DNA of 64,000 nucleotides from Pristionchus mayeri (Eukaryota; Nematoda; Chromadorea; Rhabditida; Neodiplogasteridae), in the NCBI GenBank assembly GCA_036245805.1, contig BTRK01000004.1, positions 30,551,541 through 30,615,540 of the forward strand. Reading direction: 5' to 3'. This document shows positions 45,019-56,151 of this stretch, piece after piece; positions within the stretch are counted from its first letter, which is position 1; every line of letters begins with the position of its first letter. Made by a program: the position numbers and the translations under genes. The notes below the pieces were generated by a model that saw only the letters and a program-made list of their open reading frames with translations, searched no databases and was not told the origin of the DNA.

Positions 45019-48000
45019 TTAGAAGGATCTATTTACAGCAGTTTCAAAGTTGGAGCCCTCAACTCTAGATTTGTGGTTAGCATGTTGAACAATTTTTACA
45101 AACTCAGTCTCAAGATGTCCTAGGTTTTTACGGAGAATAGTCGACTGTTTGAGTTCGATTGGCTCCATGTCTCCGTCAAAGGCACCACGAACTAGGCTTT
45201 CCATAGCGGAGTAATTCAATCCCTTGGCAGTTGCCTCATTTTGTTGTATGCCCTTACACTTGGTGACCTCACTATTGTCAGAATATTTGATAGCATAAGA
45301 TTTTGGGGCCATTGACTATTACTGATTTGATCGTCTTGCCCTCAGGCACTTCTGATGTGAGTTGATCGAGATAGCCATTGACGAGATGAGCAAGAGGATT
45401 CGGTTCGTCCCTTCGACAGATGAAGATGAGAGAGTCGGTGTCCACCTGCAATTCAACATTTTTGTTGCTGAAATGTGCGTTTTTCTTACATAGATGAGCC
45501 GCTCTCCTACTTGTTCCTTGAGTGAATAGAGCTTGAGTCTCCCATAGTCAGTGACGAATGCCGCCTGAAATGAGAAAGTTTAAAGGGAAGTCCGGCATGG
45601 TTTTACATGGTGGCAGGCAGCGAATCTTGAGGAATGAATCTCCTTATGCTCTGGCTTATGAGCAACATAGATCCTGTCATTGATTCCTCGGGAGAAAATG
45701 GTCTTGCGAGAGGGATCGAGTAGAAGTTCGGCATGCCCCTTCGAATCGAGAATCTCCTTGGTCGTTAGATTCGCCCTCTGCGCAAATTTGCCCTTGAAAT
45801 AGAAGTAATTAGAACTCTTTTTGCATGAAGGAGAAGTAATTGAAGTAATTAGAACTCTTTTTCCCTTCTTCTTCTTGAAATGTCTTCTCAACACATCGAT
45901 TCTTGCCATTGTATTAGCGAATAACTGCTTCATCGTCATTCCATTGTTTCTGTTCACTTCCCAACCAGTTTTAAAACAAATTTTACACCCGTACCAGTAC
46001 TTTGAATGAAGTTGGATTGATACTCGGGAAGGTCATGAGAGCATTACACATCCGAAGAACTCCCAGACAGTGTCGGTCTTCTCGTCGTAAGCGTCTAGGT
46101 AGCACCCCTTCCCTTCGATCTCGACATACTGAGAAGGTAGGTAAGAACATTCCACTAGAGTATCGTCTAACCTTCTCCCCTCCAACTCGGCCCGCATGCT
46201 GGATACGGTAGCCCAGCTTGCGTTCAATCCACGTCACCCACTTCATTCCTATCTCACTCTGTCTGATTCCACCATTTCCGAAACCTTAAAACACCATGAC
46301 TCAATGAATGACTACCTCATTTCACCATTTTCAGGGAGATAACAGTAATCCTCATTGTTTGCATAGTTGTATATGTAATAAGAGTATCACTACCGTAATC
46401 GCTCTACCACTCACCGAAAGACGAACAAAGTATAGCTAGCCAGAGTATTGCACTGAAAATGGAAAAATGTATGGCGTAACTACGGTAAGAATCCTACATT
46501 ATTGAGGTGAGACCATCCCGTGAGATTGGTGAGAAGCTGATCGAACTTTATGGCCCCTTCGAGCAACACTTTAACATCCTGTCTGAGATGGTCTGCTTAG
46601 CTGTACCCCTTACCATTTCACTTACCTACAGTACTCGATTAGATCTCTTTCGAAATTAAATCTGTAATTTTGGGGGAGCTCCCTCTTGAACTTCTCAATC
46701 TCTGCTCTCTTCTTTTTATAAATGATGCCGTAGAAGTATTCGGGCGGTAAGCCAGATTGTTCATGTTCGTAGAAGCGAGGATTGTTGTGAAAAGGTATGA
46801 ATTATTGATTGAATTGGATGAAAAAACCTATCATCTTGTAAGGGAAGATTCCTTTCCCTCCACATGAGAGACCGAGATACTTCTCAAAATCAGACAATGC
46901 GCATGTGATGAATCTGAAAAGTTCTAATTTCTTCCGAAGTTTCCTTTTTCAAGTACTTGAACGTGTCGCGGAAGGTGAACTTGTTGTATAAAGAACCAGC
47001 TGGTTCTTCCGATTCGATTGAGACAATCGCACTTCCATCTATTGTGTATCTTGTCTTCACTCCAATCTTTGTAAGTTCATCCACTAGGAAGTGGTGGTCG
47101 TACCTAAGTTAAAATTAATGACAACTGCTTCAAATAAACAACAACTTTGCTCCATTGTGGGCCAGGAGAATCTTATGATCCATTCGATAGTCGGACAACA
47201 CAAACTCAAGGAATTCTTTGATTATCTGAATAAATCCCAATTAAGGTTTTACTTTAGACTACCAAACCCTTGACTGATCATTGCCCTTGATCTCCCATTT
47301 GAATATCTTCTCTCGATGCATTCCACAATTTCCACAATCGTAGTCGTCTTCCTTTCCATGACAATCATAGCAAGTCCATTGAATAACAAGTAGATTAACA
47401 TAGTGTTCACGATCTGTGTCTCCTTGAAGTGCTTGAACAGTCTCCCTAAAGCATGATTTGAGCAAATGAGTTAATCAGCCCTTAATCAGCCCACACATCC
47501 CATGCAGCATACTGCCATTTCTCCTGTCGAGCTTTCGCCTTTGCCTTTGATTTATCCGTAACCTCCTGCCAATGACAGAGACGACCAGGAGGGTGGTACT
47601 TGACACAACGAATGCAGAAATTGCCGGCTAGACAATCGTGCTCCGAGCTGATATCACGATTCCAGGTTTTCTTACATTTGGTGCAGACTCTGAGATGATT
47701 AAATTACTTAAACGATTCGCTGTATGTATTTATTTTATTATTCCACATCGATTTCCTTGACCATTTCTATTTAGACCGAGATGACGATCGTAGCATGTAC
47801 TGGAAGTGAAGTGAACATTACATTCTTAATAACTGATTTGAATTGTTGATCAAAAAACACCTAACCTGAGCATACAATCGAGATAAGTGAATCCGGATTA
47901 CTGCATTCGTCGATATCTTTAGACCCACATTTGCGACAAGTGTAGACACACCGGAAAGAAAACCGCTATATTGTTTGTCAAACAAAGTCGAACTTACCTA

Positions 48001-48579
48001 CAATATGACGATTCCTTCGCTCACTCTTTAGGCACTTATTGCAGAAAAATTTGTTAAATAGAGAATTCATTGACTGGAGGCAATCGTATGTCCCTCTATA
48101 GTGCGCTATCCTAATGATGGAATCATGGGAAATATTTCCTGCCCATTCGAGAAGTGATCTCTTGCGAGCATGATCCTTGAATTTTGAAATTTGACAAATA
48201 GTGAAATCAATCCTACTCTATCAAAGTACAACAGTCTGATTCGGTGTCGATCTAACACTCGCTGAATCGCATCCAGATGCTCTGTTACATATGCTGGTAG
48301 TTCTGGGTCAATACCCGCTTCGATAAGCAACTTGCGACTCTCACGATCTACATCAGCTCTGTGCAATGATGCCTGAATTGGCATACTTGTCTTTGTTTTT
48401 TTCTTAGAGTTACAGACTCTTTTTAGGAAGTCATGTGTGAATAGAAATCTTCGAGCATCATCTTGATTGGAAAGTGCGTTGGCAATGCGCCAACCATTTG
48501 AGCGTGTAAGACCAGGAAATTCCTTTTTCAATCTTGTAAACAGTTCCCTTTGGAATCCCATAACGATCGCTCCGATCAT
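45019..48579 (-). pseudogene. Maverick protein-primed DNA polymerase B, introns and frame breaks
   Basis: Pieces in order along the minus strand: an N-terminal region (48579-48106), a cysteine-rich part (FFCNKCLKSER, CRKCGSKDID, CTKCKKTWNRD, FCIRCVKYHPP; 48060-47580), an exonuclease motif with AHNGAK then YDHHFLVDEL across a short intron (about 47190-47060), FITCALSDFEKYLG and GIFPYKM (46910-46830), GYRIQHAG and TDTVWEFFGC (46240-46035), GKFAQR (about 45780), TDYGRLKLY and the catalytic VDTDS (about 45440). Such polymerases replicate the element from a protein primer. Several junctions are clean GT-AG introns; others need frame changes, e.g. near 48110 and, by one base in a CCCCAAAA run, near 45310. 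The last part (45312-45019) is the C-terminus in the shifted frame. Probably non-functional. Confidence 0.8.
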
Positions 48580-48616
48580 CTCGTGAGATTTCTAAATAAT
48601 AACGTATTGCACATAC

Positions 48617-49405
48617 CTCCGGGAATGTTGACTGCGAATCCCGTGAGTGGCTGTGATTCAGGTGATAACGCTATTTGGAAGTAAGCCTGCCTCACATCCA
48701 AAGAGGAATTGTATTTTTTGGTTCCTAAGGCATGTAGAATCTGATCTATGTGAGCTAAGGGCATCGCATCAGGTCGTACGACCCGGTTGAGTTCTCTGTA
48801 GTCGACAACTATGCGTAGTTCACCAGTTTTTGGTTTGCGAATTACGAGTAGTGGAGAGAGCCAACTTGTCCGGCATTCGCGTATTCTGCCAGCTGCGAGG
48901 AGTCGCTCGATATGCATCTGTAATTCTTGTTGGTACTTGAGTGGTATTCTGAGTTTCGGTTTGAAAGAGGGATATTTGACCGTAGTTTCGATATCAGCTA
49001 ATGTGTGATTATAGAGACCGAGATCGAATTGATCTGTTGAGAATCTATCTTTGTATTCTATGAAAAGCTTAGCCAACTGTTCCTTTTCTTCGTCCGTTAC
49101 TTCTGCGAGACTGAGGTCGACTGGGCATTCCTCAATATTTGTTAGGTAGGTGCGTCATTCATTGATGCTTCGTTAATCTCGAATGCATTCAGCTCCATCT
49201 CATGAGCGGGTTTTGCTGTCGTGATTTGCTGGTCCTTGTAGATGATCTTGGGAGTGTTCTGAGTGTTGCACACAAATATGTGCGGATTAGTTTTGCTAAT
49301 TAGTCCGGGTGCTACGAAGAGTCCTTGTTTTTCAAGGGCTTCCGATTTTGCGGATGAGACTAGGAATTGAAAATTACCTAGTGACCGAAGAAAGGTGCAG
49401 CCCAA
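48617..49405 (-). pseudogene. reverse transcriptase fragment, left copy
   Basis: Contains KYQQELQMHIERLLAAGRI, SPLLVIRKPKTGELR, VDYRELNRVV and SSLDVRQAYFQIALS, the first RT blocks of Ty3/gypsy (Metaviridae-type) elements. It stops before the YxDD block. A stop separates it from a preceding linker frame (49405-49142), as in the right copy. Confidence 0.8.
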
Positions 49406-49505
49406 CCTCTAGTGACCGATACAACATCATTCTCGGCACTGACACTCTCGCAAGATTGCCACTTTTTGTCATCGATTTCCAAAATCACAAAATAATTATG
49501 GGTGA
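49395..49505 (+). pseudogene. retropepsin C-terminal fragment
   Basis: YNIILGTDTLARLPLFVIDF carries the hydrophobic-hydrophobic-Gly (ILG) motif of retroviral-type aspartyl proteases. No active-site DTG is seen upstream, because the inverted arm begins there. Belongs to the right-hand copy of the element. Confidence 0.6.
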
Positions 49506-49511
49506 TGACAG

Positions 49512-49784
49512 GTAAAAGGTAAAAAGGTAAAGGTGCAGCCACGTCAAGCGATTTTACAGTCGTGAACGACTACGCTAGGTGGTGTAGTGCGGTGAGGCCG
49601 ACTACTGCTAGGACTACGTAACCCTGCTGTCCAAAGTGCTTCTAGGGAACGTTACCTTTCGCGACCGAGGTCACCAATTTACAGACCCCGGGGGGATAGA
49701 GGGCTTGGAATGCCCAGGCGGGGGATCGAACTCATGACCCTTGTATGACGAGCGGCGCCTCACACCACTGCGCCACCCACGCCC
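49512..49784 (-). mobile_element. tRNA-derived SINE
   Basis: Reads on the minus strand: head GTGGCGCAGTGGTGTGAGGC (A box) and GAGTTCGATCCCC (B box), a body of about 170 bases, and a tail of ACCTTTT repeats at the 49512 end. Possible target duplication ATGACA on both sides. It was inserted between the retropepsin piece and the right pol copy. Confidence 0.75.
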
Positions 49785-49872
49785 TAGTATGACAAAATCC
49801 AAAATGATGACAAAATCCCAATAATTAACATGACAAAATCGTGATGACAAAATCCCAATAATTAATGACTTC
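49785..49872. repeat. short tandem repeat atgacaaaatccc
   Basis: Five imperfect copies of a 13-24 base unit containing tgacaaaatcc and caataatta, next to the SINE. Confidence 0.75.
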
Positions 49873-49878
49873 GTCACA

Positions 49879-51316
49879 ATGATCAATAACATCCAGAGCA
49901 CAGAGCAAATAATCAAGATCTCCTGCGCCAAGACTACGACCTGCAAGCCATTCAGCGAAACGCTCATCGAATGCAACCCCATCGAAGGTAATTTTCAATT
50001 CCTAGTCTCATCCGCAAAATCGGAAGCCCTTGAAAAACAAGGACTCCTCGTAGCACCCGGACTAATTAGCAAAACTAATCCGCACATATTTGTGTGCAAC
50101 ACTCAGAACACTCCCAAGATCATCTACAAGGACCAGCAAATCACGACAGCAGAACCCGCTCATGAGATGGAGCTGAATGCATTCGAGATTAACGCAGCAT
50201 CAATGAATGACGCACCTACCTAACAAATATTGAGGAATGCCCAGTCGACCTCAGTCTCGCAGAAGTAACCGACGAAGAAAAGGAACAGTTGGCTAAGCTT
50301 TTCATAGAATACAAAGATAGATTCTCAACAGATCAATTCGATCTCGGTCTCTATAATCACACATTAGCTGATATCGAAACTACGGTCAAATATCCCTCTT
50401 TCAAACCGAAACTCAGAATACCACTTAAGTACCAACAAGAATTACAGATGCATTTCGAGCGACTCCTCGCAGCTGGTAGAATACGCGAATGCCGGACAAG
50501 TTGGCTCTCTCCACTACTCGTAATTCGCAAACCAAAAACTGGTGAACTACGCATAGTTGTCGACTACAGAGAACTCAACCGGGTCGTACGACCTGATGCG
50601 ATGCCCTTAGCTCACATAGATCAGATTCTACATGCCTTAGGAACCAAAAAATACAATTCCTCTTTGGATGTGAGGCAGGCTTACTTCCAAATAGCGTTAT
50701 CACCTGAATCACAGCCACTCACGGGATTCGCAGTCAACATTCCCGGAGGTATGTGCAATACGTACTGTTTCACAGTAGTACCTTTTGGTCTGCGCACTTC
50801 CACAGCGATGCTAAATCGCAAGAACAAAGATCAGCTTTTTAGGCCATGAGTTAGGAGATCAGAATTACAGTCCAGGTCTCAGGAACATCAGCAATCACCG
50901 ACTTCCCTCGACCAAAGAACGTGAAAGAAGTCCAGAGATTTCTAGGCATGGGTAATTTCTACAGGAAGTTTTTCAAAAATTTTGCCCAAGTAGCGTCCCC
51001 CCTCTACCAAGTAGTCAAAAATAAGACCACTTTCGAATGGAAAGACGAACAACAAGTTGCTTTCGAACAAATTAAGAACTTTCTCAGCACCAGCCCTTGC
51101 CTCGGTTTCCCTCGCGATGATGACTTCATTTTACACAGCGACGCATCCGGGGTGGCCGTAGGTTCTTGTCTCATGCAGAGGAGAAACAAGGATTCGAAGG
51201 TTCTCATGGTTATCGGGTATTTTAGTAAAACCTTCGAGATTCTGAAGGCCAAACATGGTACTATTACTTTTCGGAAGTCAAATCGGGCACATTTAATTAA
51301 TCATAACATCTTTTAA
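49879..51316 (+). pseudogene. Ty3/gypsy-type pol, right copy, internally deleted
   Basis: Linker frame 49879-50221, RT 50289-50849 (same motifs as the left copy plus TVVPFGLRTSTAM), then a jump to 50921-51314 with VQRFLGMGNFYRKFFKNFA (connection) and RNase H start (ILHSDASGVAVGSCL). The segment with the catalytic YxDD block is missing between 50849 and 50900, and integrase and LTRs are not seen. It cannot be autonomous. Confidence 0.8.
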
Positions 51317-52182
51317 ATTAAAGATAGAAGGCCGTTCTTTGCTTAGAATGAAAGCTGAGATCCAGGGCTACAACTTTCATGTTGACCGTGTCATTCCAAG
51401 TGCACGCTCCTGTGCGGGGCGGTCGGTCGGACTAAAAATGTCGAAATTTTTCAAATCGGAAAAACCCACAAAAGTTATTATGCGGAAGTTATAGTCCCTA
51501 TAGGTGACTAACTTTTCGCCAAAAATCAGACAAATCGTGAAGATGAAAAAAAAGGGGGGCGCACTTTAGTAGGGTGGTCCCAAAATGGGTTCCAGACAGA
51601 GAGACTTCCAAAAGTGTAATTGGCTGCTATCGGGCTCAAATACATCCATAATCATCCAAAACAACATTTCAAGTTGTTTCCCCAATTGTCGTAACGCTGT
51701 AAATGGCCAAAAACTACAGTATGCCGTCAAATTAGAAAATCCAACAACCTATGGGATGGGTGCAATTGCGCTAAATCGGTTCCAAGTAGTGTGGGAACAT
51801 CCCTTGAAACGTGTCAAAGAAAGAGGGCACCTGTAAACATGATATTTCATGTGATGAATCCGTGGAAAGACGCAAAACTGTAATTTCGGCCAAAATAGTC
51901 GTAGGGTTCCGTCTCATGGCTAGAATTGTAGAGCATGATGAGCTGAACATTTCATATGTTGAAAGTTAGCTTCTATCTATTCACTGCAGCGCGCTAGAGA
52001 GCGTGGAAGATGGTAGAAAACGATGGTGGAGGCGCGCTTGAGAGCACTAAGACCAACTAGTCCACCCATTCCCACTCAACCGTCAGAACCCGTAGTCACC
52101 AGAAAGTCCATACTCAACTCTATCATTTAGATGGAAAACAAACAGTCACTCGCCATCTGGACTCTCAGAGAACCTAGCAGAG
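51317..52182. other. repeat-like stretch, partial foldback homology
   Basis: No gene. 51930-52040 (gagctgaacatttcatatg, gcgcgctagagagc, ggtggaggcgcgc) resembles 57255-57370 inside the 55336-60026 element, so a fragment of that family probably lies here, immediately before the helicase gene. Confidence 0.5.
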
Positions 52183-55100
52183 ATGCGAACCTTCGACTTC
52201 GAGGAAGCCATTCAACGTGTGGAAGAAGGTATGGACATCTTCGACGACATGCCAACGCTCACGACGGAAGCTGAACTACTCGAAGGTGGAGAAATCAACT
52301 GTCCCACTCCCTCCAGCAGCATCCTCGCCTCATTACCTATGCACCCACTCCTCGCAACTCGCCGACTCTCCTGAACGCCATCGATTACTCAGGATCGGAA
52401 TTCGCGAAGGAACTGGAAGACCTCGTGCAACTGTTCGATATCTCGTGGAAGAAGCACGTCTCAACGACGACCTCCTTCATTCCCTTCCAACTCATCACGT
52501 GGAGCGGATACTCCAGCCAGAAGTACGTGAATACGCTCTACCCACGCTTCTGCAATAGACCTCGGAAGACCCCACTCCTCAACGCGTACGACTTCATACG
52601 ACGTCCTTCGAGGCAGCGGTACTGTTCCGTGAGGACACCCACGACATCATCACTGATGCGGATCATGGACATCTTGGACTACTGCACACCTCGCCGTACC
52701 CAAAATTCAACATTCCGAGGAACGAAGTGAAGACGACCATCGCTCCATTCGTCGAGCCGAACACGAGGTATCCGCTCCTGTATCAAGTCGTGAGGGGAGA
52801 CGAAAAAGCAAAGACACTGATTCTGGAAGCCAAGGACTTCTTCGTACTCATGGATGGGAGAGAGGATCTTCCACTCCCTCGACTGACGATGCATGCAAGT
52901 GACATCCTCAACGAGAGGACTGGATTCGACATCGAAGGCATCAACGTATCGGACCTCATCTGGATTCATGGAGTGGAGATGTCACCCACTGGAAGGACGG
53001 TATTGAAGAGACAGCAGATAGTCAGAACGATGAGAAGAGCAGAGAACGCCCTCATCTATATCAAGACAACCTCCATTCTCTTCAACGTGGCGCACTTCGC
53101 ACTCGTCACTCCAGCAACAAAGCTCACGAAGACCCTCGGAATCATCACCAGCTACCCAGGAGAGATGAATGGAACCCCAAAGAAGACTGAGATCGTGATG
53201 GAGAACAACATAGCATCCTGTTCGATCAATCTGGACACCGTTCCCTTCGACTACAAGCAGGTACCGAAGGAATCCCTCATCTGGGCCGATGCTCGACAGC
53301 CGACCACCTACAGCTGTCGTTTCTCTGCATCACCTGCAGGACTAGAGGAAGCAGGATCTCTTCATACGAAGATAGCCACGATCTGGCCCATACGATTGGA
53401 GGAAGCCCCTGCCCCCACGGCCATCCACACCATCGACGATGACTCACTCACCAGGATTCGCAACCGAGTCGACGGATTCTTGGACTACGCGGAAAACCCC
53501 CAGGAATCGCTCACCCAACTCGCACACGCCTACAACGTGAGTTGCGCCCAATTGGCTGACGCTGCGAACAATACGGACGACAAGGCATGGCATCACATCG
53601 ACGCCAGCCTCATCTGTGCAACTCCTAACCTCATCTCCATCTACGGAATCCTGGAGCAACGATTCTACGAACACGGATTCGTGAGAGGCCGACAACTCAT
53701 CGTCCTCATCAATGGATTCACTCGAGCCTACCTGATGAACATCGACAGATCAGAGATCATGACTCACGGGAAGACCAAGGATCTTGGATTCTTCGCCACT
53801 TCGACGCCGAGATCGACTTCTGACTTCTACGGAGAGCTGCATCGGATCGGAAAGATTGACGTGAGAACAATTCGTATCTCATTCCGTCTCAACGACAACA
53901 GTGAGCAGTCTGATCCCCTCTCAGCCTACACGATCAGAATCACCGATATTCCCCTCGACATCAACGTCAACGGCGGTAGAGTCATCTAGACCTTCCGCAA
54001 GATTCTGTCCTCAGACCAAGTGGATGACGTGAGTACCATCGACTCCTCAACCCTCAAGTTCGGTCATCTGATCCCGGACGAGATCTGCGTGGAAGCACCC
54101 AATCGAGCACGCGAGATTATCAAGCTTAGAGAACAGCAGAAGACAGCCATTCAAGCTGGACTCGATCTGAAGATGGCCCTGGTCAATGTCCAATCAGCAT
54201 ATGGATCTGGAAAGACCCTGACTCTCGCTAATCTTGCTGCACTCGCCGCGATCAAGGAAGTCGGAAATCGAGTCATCATCATCACCGCGGTGACGAACTC
54301 GGCCGTAGCCCAAGCGATGAACACAGTGAGTCAACTCGTGGACTATCGCAAGGATGTATTTCCACTGCGATTCGTGAATGATAGTGCATCAAGTGATCAT
54401 CCGACGGGCGTCGACGTCGTCAGGATTCTGGAGAGATTCGAGGAGACCCACGCTCTCGAGATGACACTCGTACAGCTGGCAAGACTACAAGAATTCTTGG
54501 AGAGAAGACAGCAGATGAACATGATCAAGAACAATCGCTCACTCTCCGATATCCCGATTGCTGACCAGGAGGAATACAAGATCTCGGAGAACCGCTGTTC
54601 TGCCATCGCCCGCAGCATCTTCCAGATGATGCTCGAGATTCGCATGCTAAATGCCATTGGCATCACCCTCTCAGCCCTTCTGAATGGATCGGAGAAAGGA
54701 GGACTCCTCCACTCATTCCTCTCGAACAACTCGGAACGACTAATGATCGTGAATGACGAGTCTTCGCAAACCCCGGAACCAGCACTCACTGCTCTCGCCC
54801 TTCGTTTCCCGGAGGCCATCTTCCGCTTCTTCGGAGATCGCCACCAGCTTCAGCCCTACTGCAGGATCAGGAAGGAATCATTCGCAGCCCAATGTGGAGC
54901 ACGTGGACTGGCGAGCATCCTATCAGAAGCTGCGGAGATCCCCAAGGTCACTCTCGCTGAGACGTTCAGATCCCATCCTGACCTCAACGAGCTGCCGAAC
55001 ATTCTCTTCTACAACGAGCACCTGATCTCTAGAGCACTGTCCTCGGACAGAGACATCATCATCAAGAAGCTGCACCTCAATCACCTCTTCGCTTACATCA

Positions 55101-55569
55101 ACATCAGAGGCGAAGCAACCACACTCGATGGAGGCACCTCGCTCAAGAACGAGAAGGAAGCCAGTTCGCCCTGAGACTCGCTGCACGGCTGATTCACTGT
55201 GGAGTGGAAGGAGACGAGATAGCTGTGATCTGCCTCTATAATGAGAAAAAGAGGTTTATCCAGTCTCTCAACCCCAAGATCAACGCCTACACTGTCGATT
55301 CAGTGCAGGGAAAAGAGTTCGAATGTGTACTACTCATAGTTGCCCAACACTGGCGGCGAGGTATTTTCAGACCATGACCCCCTATACATGGTTAAGCACT
55401 TCCCCCCTCAAATAGAATGCACTCTAACGTACACCGGGATCACAGGGCAGACAATCCCCACATCTCAATAAATGAACAACTGTTGAGACCCTGAAGTGAA
55501 TGCAAAATGCTCAGTCGGGCATAGCCCTCGGCGTACCCTAGCAAATTACACTCACAACCGGCTCACACC

Positions 55570-55770
55570 AGCTGCTTAGTCTCGGATCTAGTCACGCACA
55601 AAGGATGTGACACACCAAGAGTGAGACAGAGCACGCACAGAGGATGTGCTCTGACGGGCGCACAAAGGATGCCCGCTTTTAACACACAAGGAAAAGAAAG
55701 AGAGAAAGAGAAATCAACTAGAGCACCAAACCCCGTGATAAGTCCCAACTCACTTGCTTTGTGAAACAAC
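55570..55770. repeat. degenerate short repeats within the element
   Basis: cacaaaggatg(t)g units repeat three to four times at 55597-55670. No coding support in the 55422-56150 stretch. Confidence 0.5.
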
Positions 55771-56151
55771 GATGAAAGAGTAAATCCATTTATTGAGAAG
55801 AGGTCCAGATCGCATTATAAACTGAGACCCAAGTTGGCCAAACGACCAGCTACGAGCCACAACCAACTTCCATCGACGAACGACAGCAACTACTCGCCAT
55901 CGGCGAGGCAACAACAACTAATTCGAAAATAGGAAAGGAAATGATGAAAAACTCGGTGATACTCAGCTAGATAGTGTGTGGAACACGGAGAGCGGGAAAA
56001 TACACTCAGCATACGGTAATCACACTATTATACAATTGGCATATTTGACGGATATTGATACGGCTCTGGGGGAAAATTACGATAAATGGGTGTGATATTA
56101 TAATAAATCGCATTTACAGGATTAAGGGGATTGCCAGGGGCACATCCTCTT

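Larger units (their letters stand above)
48617..50762. mobile_element. inverted duplication of a Ty3/gypsy-type pol
   Basis: Arms 48617-49383 (minus) and 49986-50762 (plus) are nearly identical inverted copies of a linker and the N-terminal part of reverse transcriptase; 600 bases separate them. The left copy ends in mid-domain at GGMCNT; the right continues into more pol. Confidence 0.88.
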
